Below, one piece after another: positions 46,265-55,114 of a DNA stretch of 64,000 bases (the stretch's first letter is position 1; each line of letters begins with the position of its first letter). The notes below the pieces were generated by a model. That model was not told where the DNA came from, did no database searches, and worked only from the letters and a program-made list of their open reading frames with translations. Origin of the DNA: Pseudomonas frederiksbergensis (lineage in GTDB: Bacteria; Pseudomonadota; Gammaproteobacteria; Pseudomonadales; Pseudomonadaceae); the NCBI RefSeq assembly GCF_003732275.1, contig NZ_MOBM01000012.1, forward strand, positions 496,001 to 560,000, given 5' to 3'. Both the position numbers and the translations under genes were made by a program.

Positions 46265-46278
46265 AGCGGATTTCCGCT
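46265..46278. promoter_or_regulatory. Upstream activator site 2
   Basis: A second AGCGGATTTCCGCT, within the shared TAAGCGGATTTCCGCTC. It lies 43 bases before the sigma-54 promoter, which suits binding of an NtrC-type activator dimer pair. Confidence 0.65.
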
Positions 46279-46320
46279 CAATAAAACCCGCTACCCCCTC
46301 TAAACCGGCCCTCCTCTCCT

Positions 46321-46336
46321 TGGCACAGCTCCTGCT
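46321..46336 (+). promoter_or_regulatory. Sigma-54 (-24/-12) promoter
   Basis: TGGCACAGCTCCTGCT has GG and GC with exactly ten bases between, as RpoN requires. Transcription should start near 46347 and lead into the permease gene. Confidence 0.8.
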
Positions 46337-46398
46337 ATAGCTCCAGCAGGCTGCGTTTTAACGCGCTCCACAAAAACAATTAAACGAAGGATCCTTCA

Positions 46399-47718
46399 AT
46401 GGATAACTCCAACGCCCTGCCTCTTGGGTCGGCTGCCGCGCCGGCTAAAGAAAGAACCACCGCTAGCCGGATCAAATCGATCTTCAGCGGCTCTGTCGGC
46501 AACATGGTCGAGTGGTACGACTGGTACGTCTACGCCGCCTTCTCCCTCTACTTCGCCAAAGCCTTCTTCCCCAAAGGCGACACCACCGCACAACTGCTCA
46601 ACACCGCCGCGATCTTCGCCGTGGGCTTCCTGATGCGTCCGATCGGTGGCTGGTTGATGGGTCTCTACGCCGACAAGGCCGGTCGCAAACGTGCGTTGAT
46701 GGCTTCGGTTTACCTGATGTGCTTCGGCTCGCTGCTGATCGCCCTGAGTCCGGGTTATGAAACCATCGGCATCGGCGCGCCGATCCTGCTGGTGTTCGCC
46801 CGCCTGCTGCAAGGTCTGTCGGTGGGTGGCGAATACGGCACCTCGGCGACTTACCTCAGTGAGATGGCGACCAAGGAACGTCGCGGCTTTTACTCCAGTT
46901 TCCAGTACGTGACCCTGATCTCCGGCCAGCTCATCGCCCTGGCGGTGTTGATCGTGCTGCAACAGACCCTGACCACCGAAGAGCTGTACGCCTGGGGCTG
47001 GCGCATCCCGTTCGCCATCGGCGCGCTGTGTGCCGTGGTCGCGCTCTACCTGCGTCGTGGCATGGAAGAAACCGAGTCGTTCACCAAGAAAGAGAAAGCC
47101 AAGGAAAGCGCCATGCGCACCTTGCTGCGTCATCCCAAGGAACTGATGACCGTGGTCGGCCTGACCATGGGCGGCACGCTGGCGTTCTACACCTACACCA
47201 CGTACATGCAGAAATACCTGGTGAACACCGTCGGCATGAGCATTTCCGACTCCACCACGATTTCCGCGGCCACGCTGTTCCTGTTCATGTGCCTGCAACC
47301 GATTATCGGTGGGCTGTCGGATAAAGTCGGTCGTCGGCCGATCCTGATCGCCTTCGGTATTCTGGGTACGCTGTTCACCGTGCCGATCCTGACCACCCTG
47401 CACACCGTCCAGTCTTGGTGGGGCGCGTTCTTCCTGATCATGGCGGCACTGATCATCGTCAGCGGCTATACCTCGATCAACGCAGTGGTCAAAGCCGAAC
47501 TGTTCCCGACCGAAATCCGCGCCCTGGGTGTTGGTTTGCCGTATGCACTGACCGTGTCGATCTTCGGCGGCACCGCTGAATACATCGCGCTGTGGTTCAA
47601 GAGCATCGGCATGGAAACCGGTTACTACTGGTATGTCACGGCGTGCATCGCGGTGTCGTTGCTGGTGTATGTGACCATGAAAGATACCCGCAAGCATTCG
47701 CGGATCGAGACGGACTGA
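46399..47718 (+). CDS. MHS-family permease (alpha-ketoglutarate/dicarboxylate type)
   Basis: A 439-residue, 12-segment member of the metabolite:H+ symporter family. Typical motifs are GNMVEWYDWYVYAAF, GWLMGLYADKAGRKRAL and LLQGLSVGGEYGTSATYLSE. It resembles KgtP-type permeases for alpha-ketoglutarate. It is preceded by a sigma-54 promoter and two activator sites and follows a DctB/DctD-like pair, so uptake is probably induced by its own substrate. AAGGATCC precedes the ATG. The exact acid transported is inferred. Confidence 0.9.
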   Translation: MDNSNALPLGSAAAPAKERTTASRIKSIFSGSVGNMVEWYDWYVYAAFSLYFAKAFFPKGDTTAQLLNTAAIFAVGFLMRPIGGWLMGLYADKAGRKRALMASVYLMCFGSLLIALSPGYETIGIGAPILLVFARLLQGLSVGGEYGTSATYLSEMATKERRGFYSSFQYVTLISGQLIALAVLIVLQQTLTTEELYAWGWRIPFAIGALCAVVALYLRRGMEETESFTKKEKAKESAMRTLLRHPKELMTVVGLTMGGTLAFYTYTTYMQKYLVNTVGMSISDSTTISAATLFLFMCLQPIIGGLSDKVGRRPILIAFGILGTLFTVPILTTLHTVQSWWGAFFLIMAALIIVSGYTSINAVVKAELFPTEIRALGVGLPYALTVSIFGGTAEYIALWFKSIGMETGYYWYVTACIAVSLLVYVTMKDTRKHSRIETD

Positions 47719-47744
47719 CAGTTTCATTGATGGTGGCTGTTCTG

Positions 47745-47820
47745 GCCTCATCGCGAGCAGGCTCGCTCCCACAAAGGTCTGGTGTACGCAGATCCGATGT
47801 GGGAGCGAGCCTGCTCGCAT
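47745..47820. repeat. REP pair after the permease
   Basis: GCGAGCAGGCTCGCTCCCAC and its inverse; could act as terminator and mRNA end. Confidence 0.85.
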
Positions 47821-47930
47821 GGCCGCGACTCGGTCTCAAGACAACTCTGCAAACTCCTGCTTCGGCCCGGCTTTAGTCGGGCTTAGTCGTTTCTGAAGCA
47901 AAGGAAATATCTCAAGCGAGACAAAAACCT

Positions 47931-48019
47931 GTGGGAGCGAGCCTGCTCGCGATAGCGCCGTCACAGGCAACATCTCTTTTGAATGTCAGTGAACTATCGC
48001 GAGCAAGCCCGCTCCCACA
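47931..48019. repeat. Second REP pair
   Basis: GTGGGAGCGAGCCTGCTCGC and its inverse, with the second unit slightly changed (AGCAAGCCCGCTCCCAC). Confidence 0.85.
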
Positions 48020-48100
48020 TTTGATCTCATCGCTGGAAATAACCCGCTCGTCCTTGCACTATGATCGATCCCGAAACAAAGCCCTCAGGAACCTCCGTCC

Positions 48101-48730
48101 ATGCCCGACGACATCCATTTCTACGAACCCGCCAACGGCCACGGCCTGCCGCATGACCCGTTCAACGCCATCGTCGGCCCGCGCCCTATTGGCTGGATTT
48201 CCTCCCAGGATGCCAACGGTCGCCTGAACCTGGCGCCCTACAGTTTTTTCAACGCCTTCAACTACATCCCGCCGATCATTGGTTTCTCCAGCGTCGGGCG
48301 CAAAGACAGCCTGAACAACATCGAGCAGACCGGCGAATTCGCCTGGAACCTGGCGACCCGCCCACTGGCCGAGCAGATGAACCAGAGCTGCGCCATGGTC
48401 GGGCCGGAGGTCAACGAATTCGAACTGTCCGGGCTGACCACCGCCGCGTCGAAAATCATTCAGGTGCCACGGGTTGCCGAAAGCCCGGTGTCCTTCGAGT
48501 GCAAGGTCACGCAGATCATTCAGTTGCAGCGCGCAAACAAGGAAGTGGTGCCGAGTTGGCTGATTCTCGGCGAAGTGGTCGCCGTGCATATCGCCAAGTG
48601 GCTGTTGAAGGATGGGGTGTACGACACCGCCGCGGCAGAACCGATTCTGCGCGGCGGCGGGCCGGCGGATTACTTTCAGCTGGGGCCAGAGGCACTGTTC
48701 AAGATGTTCCGCCCGGGGGCGGTCAAGTAA
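48101..48730 (+). CDS. Flavin reductase-like (DIM6/NTAB) protein
   Basis: A 209-residue flavin-binding split-barrel protein. VGPRPIGWISSQDANGRLNL, then APYSFFNAFNYIPPIIGFS, is the FMN-binding region, and GEFAWNLATRPLAEQMN follows. Such proteins reduce or carry FMN, or act as small oxidoreductases. It stands alone on the plus strand and meets a convergent gene at its stop. The substrate is unknown. Confidence 0.88.
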   Translation: MPDDIHFYEPANGHGLPHDPFNAIVGPRPIGWISSQDANGRLNLAPYSFFNAFNYIPPIIGFSSVGRKDSLNNIEQTGEFAWNLATRPLAEQMNQSCAMVGPEVNEFELSGLTTAASKIIQVPRVAESPVSFECKVTQIIQLQRANKEVVPSWLILGEVVAVHIAKWLLKDGVYDTAAAEPILRGGGPADYFQLGPEALFKMFRPGAVK

Positions 48731-48961
48731 TTACCAGAGCAGGTCGGCGTCTTCTTTAACGTCTTTGAGGCGGGTCAGCTCTTTGGCTGCGGCCTCGTCG
48801 GCTTCATGAGCGGTCTTGAAGGTCTGGTCTTCCAGCACTTTGTGAAAACGCGGGGCACCGGAACCGCCGAGGGCTTTGACGGCAATCGCGGCGTGGTAAC
48901 CGCCCTCGCCCGGTACTACTGCTGAAACGGCTTCGAAGTGTTCAAAGGCTTTGCGTGCCAT
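48731..48961 (-). CDS. Small conserved-looking hypothetical protein
   Basis: A 76-residue soluble protein (MARKAFEHFEAVSAVVPGEG...). AGGA precedes the ATG at 48961. It is helical and Ala/Glu/Lys-rich at the C-terminus. Its stop directly abuts the convergent flavin-reductase-like gene. I do not recognise the family. Confidence 0.65.
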   Translation of the reverse strand: MARKAFEHFEAVSAVVPGEGGYHAAIAVKALGGSGAPRFHKVLEDQTFKTAHEADEAAAKELTRLKDVKEDADLLW

Positions 48962-49002
48962 GTTGCGGATCCTGGCTAATGGAGAGTTGCGCCATTAAAC
49001 CC

Positions 49003-49356
49003 TCAACCGGCGAGTTTGTGTACCGCTGCCTTGGACTGGCCAAGGGCCTGGGCCGCCGAGACATCCTTGAAGGTATGGAAATCCAGGCTGTTGACCACCA
49101 GCTCCTGCACCAGCTCGGCAAAAATCTGCATCGCCGGGCTGCCGAAGTAAGCGGTCATGGCCTGTTGGTTGTCCCAGAAACCGGACACCAGCCACAGCTG
49201 CGGATCGCATTGCGAGTGCTGCAGGGCAAAGCTCAGGCAACCCGGCGCGTTGCGCGATGGCTCGATCAGGGCGCTCAGGCGCGCACCGAGTTCTGCCGAA
49301 CGCCCGGCACGGGCGCGAACGAAGGCCATATGACTGACGGGGATTTGCGTAGACAT
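49003..49356 (-). CDS. Antibiotic-biosynthesis-monooxygenase-fold protein
   Basis: A 117-residue ABM-type dimeric ferredoxin-like fold protein: VRARAGRSAELGARLSALIE, CLSFALQHSQCDPQLWLVSG and FWDNQQAMTAYFGSPAMQIF. Family members include quinol monooxygenases and haem-degrading enzymes. I chose ATG 49356 (MSTQIPVSH); the frame runs on to 49467 without a better start. Function is not determined. Confidence 0.82.
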   Translation of the reverse strand: MSTQIPVSHMAFVRARAGRSAELGARLSALIEPSRNAPGCLSFALQHSQCDPQLWLVSGFWDNQQAMTAYFGSPAMQIFAELVQELVVNSLDFHTFKDVSAAQALGQSKAAVHKLAG

Positions 49357-49538
49357 GTTCAACCCTCCCAGGTCATCCAGTGGCAGCCGGGGACGGGCTG
49401 CGACAGGATCCAAGATTAGGCGGCGCGCCCTGGTCGTCGTTAGTCGATTCCTGCCGGCTTGTTGCACAATCCTGCGAGACTTGGCTCAACACCTGTAACA
49501 ACCGGTAAAACCCGTCACACCACTGTTACACGAGTTTT

Positions 49539-49619
49539 GTGTAGGAGCTGCCGAAGACTGCGATCTTTTGACTTCTGTTTTTAAGATCTAGAGATCGCAG
49601 CCTTCGGCAGCTCCTACAG
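49539..49619. repeat. REP-like inverted repeat, GTAGGAGCTGCCGAAG type
   Basis: TGTAGGAGCTGCCGAAG...GCGATCTTTTG and its inverse form a long hairpin between two divergent genes. Confidence 0.85.
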
Positions 49620-49783
49620 GGGGAGGTTTGCGTCAGCCGTTGCCCATCTGCGTCACGTCATGACGGGGCGGCACACGAAGCCCATGCAGAATCAGGCAAG
49701 CTTTTGGCAGGATGTGTCTACCGCCGTCCCTTGCACAAATTTAAGCTCAGCCCATCACCAACGCATCACCGAGGATGCCCAGC

Positions 49784-50713
49784 ATGTCGTCGCTCGATCA
49801 CTTTCAAGCCCCGCTGGATGCCGACATGGAAAAACAGCGCGCGGAACTGGCCGCCCTCATCCGCCGTAACACGATGGAGGATGGCACTTATGCCACCGCC
49901 GTCGGTTCGCTGTTCATGTCGCGCCACAGTCAAAACCATGACTTCGCCCCCGTACTCGCACAGCCCGCGCTGTGCATCATGGCCCAGGGGCGCAAGGAAG
50001 TGCGGCTGGCGGATGAATACTTCAATTACGACCCGCTGAATTACCTGGTGGTGTCGGTCTCGATGCCGTTGAGCGGGCGGGTGGTGAATGTCTCGTCCGA
50101 GGAACCGATCCTCGCCGTGCGGCTGGACATCGACCCGGCGGAAATCAGCGCGCTGATTGCCGACGCCGGCCCCATCGGTGTACCCACACGGCCCACTGGC
50201 CGCGGCCTGTATGTCGAGCAGATCGACACGGCAATGCTCGATGCCGTGTTGCGTCTGGCACGTTTGCTGGACACACCGAAAGACATCGCCATGCTGGCGC
50301 CGCTGATTCGTCGAGAGATTCTGTATCGGCTGTTGCGCAGCCAGCAGGGTCATCGGCTGTATGAAATTGCCATCGCCAACAGCCAGAGCCATCGCATCAG
50401 CCAGGCGATCAAATGGCTCAACGGCAATTATGAGCAACCGCTGCGCATCGATGATCTGGCGCGGGAAGTGAACCTGAGCGTGTCGACATTGCATCACCGG
50501 TTCAAGGCGATGACGGCGATGAGTCCGCTGCAGTATCAGAAGCAGTTGCGCCTGCAAGAGGCGCGGCGGTTGATGCTGGCTGAAGGGTTGGAAGCTTCGG
50601 CGGCCGGTTATCGGGTGGGGTATGAAAGCCCTTCGCAGTTCAGTCGGGAGTACAGCCGATTGTTCGGGGCGCCGCCGCTCCGGGATTTGGCGCGGTTACG
50701 GTTGAGTGTTTAG
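49784..50713 (+). CDS. AraC-family regulator (AraC_N type)
   Basis: A 309-residue regulator with an N-terminal AraC_N sensing domain (HDFAPVLAQPALCIMAQGRK) and two helix-turn-helix units near residues 205-295 (IDDLAREVNLSVSTLHHRFK; SAAGYRVGYESPSQFSREYS). ATG 49784 has GAGG nine bases upstream and is preferred to 49775. No neighbour is an obvious target. Relatives often control oxidoreductase genes, which would fit the ABM-fold gene on the other strand, but this is inference. Confidence 0.9.
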   Translation: MSSLDHFQAPLDADMEKQRAELAALIRRNTMEDGTYATAVGSLFMSRHSQNHDFAPVLAQPALCIMAQGRKEVRLADEYFNYDPLNYLVVSVSMPLSGRVVNVSSEEPILAVRLDIDPAEISALIADAGPIGVPTRPTGRGLYVEQIDTAMLDAVLRLARLLDTPKDIAMLAPLIRREILYRLLRSQQGHRLYEIAIANSQSHRISQAIKWLNGNYEQPLRIDDLAREVNLSVSTLHHRFKAMTAMSPLQYQKQLRLQEARRLMLAEGLEASAAGYRVGYESPSQFSREYSRLFGAPPLRDLARLRLSV

Positions 50714-50737
50714 CCGAGATTGATGTTGATTGTTCCG

Positions 50738-50816
50738 GCCTCATCGCGAGCAGGCTCGCTCCCACAGGGTCTGGTGTACACCGATCCAATGTGGGAGCGA
50801 GCCTGCTCGCGATGGG
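50738..50816. repeat. REP pair, GTGGGAGCGAGCCTGCTCGC type
   Basis: Inverted units lie between convergent AraC and ABC-ATPase genes. Confidence 0.88.
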
Positions 50817-50825
50817 GCCAGTAAG

Positions 50826-51884
50826 TCAGGCGCTTAGTACTCGACAAGCCTCAGCCGGCAATGTCACCGACACCGGATTGCCAATGCTCAACCCAACCCC
50901 CTGACACGGCGTGCTCAACGCGGTAAACGACACCCCGGAACACTCGACAGTGGTTTCAATCGTCGCCCCGATATCCCGCACAAACGTCACCTTCCCGAGC
51001 AAGCGATTCCCTGCCGTGGCCTGGGGTTGCGACAGTTGCAGGTCTTCCGGGCGAATCAGCATTTTCACCTTCTCCCCCACCACAATGCTGCTGCAGATTG
51101 GCACTTGCAGCGCATCGCCACCGGGCAAGCTGACTTTGCCGTTGCCCAGCGCCGTGGCCGGGAAAATATTCCCCGAACCGATAAAGTCCGCGACAAACTC
51201 ATTGGCCGGATGCCGATAGATTTCAATCGGCGTGCCCACCTGCTGCACCCGATGCTCACCCAGCACCACCACGATATCGGCCATGGTCATGGCTTCACGC
51301 TGGTCGTGGGTGACCATGATGGTGGTGATGTTTAAACGCTGTTGCAGCTGACGGATTTCCACCTGCATCGACTCACGCAGCTTGGCGTCCAGCGCCGACA
51401 ACGGTTCGTCGAGCAGAAGGATTTTCGGCCGTGAGGCAATCGCCCGGGCAATCGCCACGCGCTGACGTTGCCCGCCAGAGAGTTTTGCCACCGGGCGATC
51501 AATCATCTCCTGCAGCTGAATCAGCTCCAGCAACTCCACCACCCGCGCCTGTTGATCAGCCTTGCTGACCCCACGCAATTTCAGCGGATAGGCGATGTTC
51601 TCCCCCACCGTCATGTGCGGAAACAGCGCCAGCGATTGAAACACCATGCCGAAATTACGCTGATGCGCCGGCGTATGACCGATGTCTTCACCGTCCAGGC
51701 GAATCTCGCCACCGGACAGGGTTTCAAGCCCGGCGATCATCCGCAGCAAGGTGGTTTTGCCGCAGCCCGAAGGGCCGAGGAAACACACCAGCTTGCCCTC
51801 GGGTAAATGCAGGTTCACATCTTTTACCGCGCAGGCCGAGCCGTAATGTTTCTCGACGTTTTCCAGAATCAGACCAGTCATGTT
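50826..51884 (-). CDS. ABC transporter ATPase, PotA-type
   Basis: A 352-residue ATPase: Walker A GPSGCGKTT, signature LSGGQRQRVAIARAIA, Walker B ILLLDEPLSALD and the switch His in MVTHDQREAM. The C-terminal TOBE domain (VGEKVKMLIRPEDLQL) marks polyamine/opine-type importers. Start at 51884 is ten bases after the permease stop. It is the last gene of the importer operon on the minus strand. Confidence 0.93.
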   Translation of the reverse strand, partial: NMTGLILENVEKHYGSACAVKDVNLHLPEGKLVCFLGPSGCGKTTLLRMIAGLETLSGGEIRLDGEDIGHTPAHQRNFGMVFQSLALFPHMTVGENIAYPLKLRGVSKADQQARVVELLELIQLQEMIDRPVAKLSGGQRQRVAIARAIASRPKILLLDEPLSALDAKLRESMQVEIRQLQQRLNITTIMVTHDQREAMTMADIVVVLGEHRVQQVGTPIEIYRHPANEFVADFIGSGNIFPATALGNGKVSLPGGDALQVPICSSIVVGEKVKMLIRPEDLQLSQPQATAGNRLLGKVTFVRDIGATIETTVECSGVSFTALSTPCQGVGLSIGNPVSVTLPAEACRVLSA

Positions 51885-51894
51885 GCACCTCAAA

Positions 51895-52743
51895 TCAAAA
51901 GGAAACGCCGCCTTCGCCAACCAGCTTCTCCAACGCCCAGATCAGGACGAAGTCGATCAGCACGATCAGCACGGCAAACGAGAAAACGGTAGGGTCGAGC
52001 GAAGACACGGTGCGGCTGTACATCCAGATCGGCACGGTCATGACGTCGATGGTGTAGAGGAAATAGGTCACGGTGAATTCGTTGAACGAGACGATGAACG
52101 CCAGCAGCATGCCTGCCAGAATCCCTGATTTCATCAACGGCACCACCACATCGACAATCGCCCGAGTCGGTGAAGCGCCGAGCATTTGCGCGGCCTCTTC
52201 GACTTCGCTGCCAATGGAAAGCATCGCCGCGGTGCAGTTTTTCACCACGAACGGCAGCGCCAGAATCACGTGGGCAATCACCAGCCGCGAGGTGGTGATC
52301 TGGAATGGCAGGCTGTCGAACACCAGCAGCAAGGCCAGGCCCAACACCACCATCGGGAACACCAGTGGCAGCGACATCAATTGCAGCGCCACAGCCTTGC
52401 CGCGGAATTCGCAACGGGTCAGGGCATAGGCTGCCGGCACCGCGATGATCGTCGCGAAAACCATGGTCAGGCAGGCCACCATCAGGCTGGTGGTCATGGC
52501 TTTGCCGAGGCTCAGCACATCGCTGGAGTCTGGCGACACGAAGGTGTTCCAGGCGGCTTTGTACCATTGCAGGCTGTAGCTGCTGGGCGGGAAGTCGAGG
52601 TTCGACGCGCCACTGAACGACATGACGATCATGGTCAAAATCGGCAGCACCGCCAGCAGCAAAATGAAGCCCGACAGGATGCCGGCGAACTTACCGGTAT
52701 CGCCTGGCAGCAGCGAGTGGCGCTTCTTGATCAGGGTGCTCAT
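51895..52743 (-). CDS. ABC transporter permease, PotC-type
   Basis: A 282-residue inner-membrane permease with six segments. The coupling motif is EEAAQMLGASPTRAIVDVVV. It overlaps the preceding permease by four bases (ATGA). It forms the channel with the product of 52740-53648. Confidence 0.92.
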   Translation of the reverse strand: MSTLIKKRHSLLPGDTGKFAGILSGFILLLAVLPILTMIVMSFSGASNLDFPPSSYSLQWYKAAWNTFVSPDSSDVLSLGKAMTTSLMVACLTMVFATIIAVPAAYALTRCEFRGKAVALQLMSLPLVFPMVVLGLALLLVFDSLPFQITTSRLVIAHVILALPFVVKNCTAAMLSIGSEVEEAAQMLGASPTRAIVDVVVPLMKSGILAGMLLAFIVSFNEFTVTYFLYTIDVMTVPIWMYSRTVSSLDPTVFSFAVLIVLIDFVLIWALEKLVGEGGVSF

Positions 52744-53648
52744 TGGGAAGCCTCCAGCATGCGCCGACGACGGCCGGTGATGTATTCGGACAAGGTCATG
52801 ATCGCCAGGGTGGTAACGATCAGCACCACACCGGCAGCAGACGCGGCGGGCCAGTTCATCAGCGGAGCGATCTGGTCATGCACCATCACCGCCAGCATCG
52901 GCACGCGCCGACCACCGAGCAGCAGCGGCACCACAAAACTGCTGGCGTTGTAGGCGAACACCAACGTCGCGCCAGTGATGATCCCCGGCAAACTCATCGG
53001 CAACACCACCTGGCGAAACACCTGCAAGCGACTGGCGCCGAGGGTGGCAGCGGCTTCTTCGTAAGTGCGGGCAACGCCGCGCATGGCGCTGGCAATCGGC
53101 AGCACGGCCAACGGGAACGCGGTTTGCACCAGGCCCATCAACACGCCGTTCTGGTTGTAGAGCAGCATGATCGGGCGCTTGATCAGGCCCAGGCCCATCA
53201 GTGCCTGATTGAGCATGCCGCCGGGGCCGAGAATCACCAGCCAGCCGTAGCTTTGCAGCAACAGGTTGACCAGCAATGGCAGCAGCACCGCCGCAAGGAA
53301 GATCCGCCGCACAAACGGCGAGGTCAGCCGCGACATGGTGTAAGCCACCGGGATCGCCAGCAGCACCGCGATCACCGCGCTGATCAGCGCCAGGCGCAAC
53401 GTCAGCAGCAACGATTTGAGGTAATAGGGTTCCAGCAATTGGGCGTAACTGGCCAGGCTGAACCCGGTCCACTCCGCGCCTTTGGTGCCGACGCTCATGC
53501 GCAGCACCAAGAGGCTCGCGGCAATCAACACGCCGAGAAACAGCATCGACGGCGAGAGGAAAAACCAGGCACGCGCCGTCGGTGAGACACCCCGATTGAT
53601 GCGCACGGGTGCGGCGCTTACCGGATGGGTCAGAGGTTGGTGTTCCAT
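52740..53648 (-). CDS. ABC transporter permease, PotB-type
   Basis: A 302-residue permease with six segments and the coupling motif YEEAAATLGASRLQVFRQVV. The start is 145 bases after the binding-protein gene, with a REP hairpin in between. The stop overlaps the next permease gene. Confidence 0.92.
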   Translation of the reverse strand: MEHQPLTHPVSAAPVRINRGVSPTARAWFFLSPSMLFLGVLIAASLLVLRMSVGTKGAEWTGFSLASYAQLLEPYYLKSLLLTLRLALISAVIAVLLAIPVAYTMSRLTSPFVRRIFLAAVLLPLLVNLLLQSYGWLVILGPGGMLNQALMGLGLIKRPIMLLYNQNGVLMGLVQTAFPLAVLPIASAMRGVARTYEEAAATLGASRLQVFRQVVLPMSLPGIITGATLVFAYNASSFVVPLLLGGRRVPMLAVMVHDQIAPLMNWPAASAAGVVLIVTTLAIMTLSEYITGRRRRMLEASQ

Positions 53649-53698
53649 AGCAAGGGTCTCGTCAATGGAAGATCAGGAATATCTCGCGCCCGGCCCCG

Positions 53699-53790
53699 TG
53701 TAGGAGCTGCCGAAGGCTGCGATCTTTTGATCTTTTTCAGAGCCACCGAAGAGCAAGATCAAAAGATCGCAGCCTTCGGCAGCTCCTACG
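53699..53790. repeat. REP-like hairpin inside the ABC operon
   Basis: GTAGGAGCTGCCGAAGGCTG and its inverse lie between the binding-protein and permease genes. Such hairpins can protect upstream mRNA and keep the binding protein in excess. Confidence 0.85.
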
Positions 53791-53792
53791 GA

Positions 53793-54896
53793 TCAGGAAG
53801 AAAAGATTTCCGTGTAACGACGAATCCATTGGTCATGCACGGTGGCCAGGAAGGCGTTGTCGTGCATGATCGCCTTCTCGGCAATCTGCTCCGGCGTGAG
53901 GATGTAGGGGCTCTTGCGCGCTTCGGGGGAGATGATCGCCTTGGCGTTGACCGGGCCGTTGTAGATGTCTTCGGCCATCTTGCCCTGCACCAGCGGGTCC
54001 AGAGAGTGGTTGATGAAGGCGTAGGCCAGGTCGGTATCGCCCGGACGATTCTTCGGCATCACCGACAGCATCAGGTCGGTGTAGAAGCCTTCCTTCATGC
54101 CGAACGTGGCGCCCAGGCCGTAGGCCGGATCGCGAATCTGTTTCGGGAAAAACGCCGGCGCGTACAAGCCGCCCATGTCCAGCGAACCGGTGCGGAACAG
54201 CTCGGCGATCTGGTTCGGGTTTTCGCCCAAGGTCACGACGCGATCTTTCAGCTCAGCGAGTTTCTTGAAGCCTGGCTCGATGTTGTGTTCGTCACCACCC
54301 GCCAGTTTGGCGGCGATGATGATCAGGTCCATGGCCTCGGTCCAGTTCGGCGGCGGCAGGAAAATGTTCGGCGACAGCTCCGCGTCCCACAGGGCGGCGT
54401 AGCTGTCCGGCGCTTCTTTGATGGTGCGGGTGCTGTAGACCAGGCTGTTGCACCACAACAGGTAACCGATGCCGTGACCGTTGGCGCCAGTGCGGTATTG
54501 CTCCGGCACGTCGATCAGGTTAGGGATGCGGTTGAGATCGGGTTTTTCCAGCAGGTTGGCAGCAGCCAGACCTTCGGCGCCGACGCCGGCCAGAGTGATG
54601 ATGTCGTACTGTGGACGATCACCGCCAGCCTTGAGTTTGGCGACCATTTCCGAGGTGCTGCCGGTGCGGTCAGCGATGACCTTGCAGCCGTACTTGGCTT
54701 CGAAGGTTGCCGCGATATTGCGCAATGCTGCAAGGCCGGTGTCATCGGACCAGGTCAACAGGCGCAGGGTTTTGCCCTGGAAACGTGTGTCGCTGGCATT
54801 GGCCTTGATGAACGGCATGCTCATGGCCGCCGCAGCCACGGACGCCACGCCCACGGTTTTGATGAATTGACGTCTGTTCAGATCGTGCTCGCCCAT
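53793..54896 (-). CDS. ABC transporter substrate-binding protein, PotD-like
   Basis: A 367-residue periplasmic binding protein of the polyamine class (TLRLLTWSDDTGLAALRNIA; PQYDIITLAGVGAEGL). The N-terminus MGEHDLNRRQFIKTVG carries a twin-arginine motif, so export is probably by the Tat route. AAGGGAG precedes the ATG at 54896. It shares the strand with the aldehyde dehydrogenase and AruI genes upstream. The ligand may be a polyamine, an arginine-derived compound or another cation; the sequence alone does not decide. Confidence 0.9.
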   Translation of the reverse strand: MGEHDLNRRQFIKTVGVASVAAAAMSMPFIKANASDTRFQGKTLRLLTWSDDTGLAALRNIAATFEAKYGCKVIADRTGSTSEMVAKLKAGGDRPQYDIITLAGVGAEGLAAANLLEKPDLNRIPNLIDVPEQYRTGANGHGIGYLLWCNSLVYSTRTIKEAPDSYAALWDAELSPNIFLPPPNWTEAMDLIIIAAKLAGGDEHNIEPGFKKLAELKDRVVTLGENPNQIAELFRTGSLDMGGLYAPAFFPKQIRDPAYGLGATFGMKEGFYTDLMLSVMPKNRPGDTDLAYAFINHSLDPLVQGKMAEDIYNGPVNAKAIISPEARKSPYILTPEQIAEKAIMHDNAFLATVHDQWIRRYTEIFSS

Positions 54897-55070
54897 GAAG
54901 GACTCCCTTTGTTTTTTTAAGTATGAGGTTGGTCGCAACCCTTGCATCCGCGCGGTCAGATCAGCTCCAAGCCCCCGGTTTCAAAGGGCAAGAGCGGCGC
55001 CGACAGCTTCATCCTGAGGTCGTGCAAAACACCTGACTATCGATAAAAACTCATTGAAGCCATGACGCTG

Positions 55071-55107
55071 GCGCATGCCTCATCACGAGGCATGCGCGGC
55101 CTTTTTT
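55071..55107 (+). terminator. Hairpin with T-run on the plus strand
   Basis: GCGCATGCCTC and GAGGCATGCGC form an 11-base stem followed by a T-run. The T-run is on the plus strand, although the genes on both sides run minus, so its transcript is unclear. Confidence 0.55.
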
Positions 55108-55114
55108 CGTGCCT

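Noticed and set aside
46396..47820. Long minus-strand frame opposite the MHS permease
   Set aside because: Gln/His/Asp-rich translation typical of an antisense frame; the plus-strand permease has all family motifs.
52186..53585. Plus-strand frames opposite the two ABC permeases
   Set aside because: Arg/His/Gln-rich shadows with no domain.
55071..55107. Terminator for the aldehyde dehydrogenase gene
   Set aside because: The T-run is on the plus strand while the gene is on the minus strand, so the orientation is wrong for that transcript.
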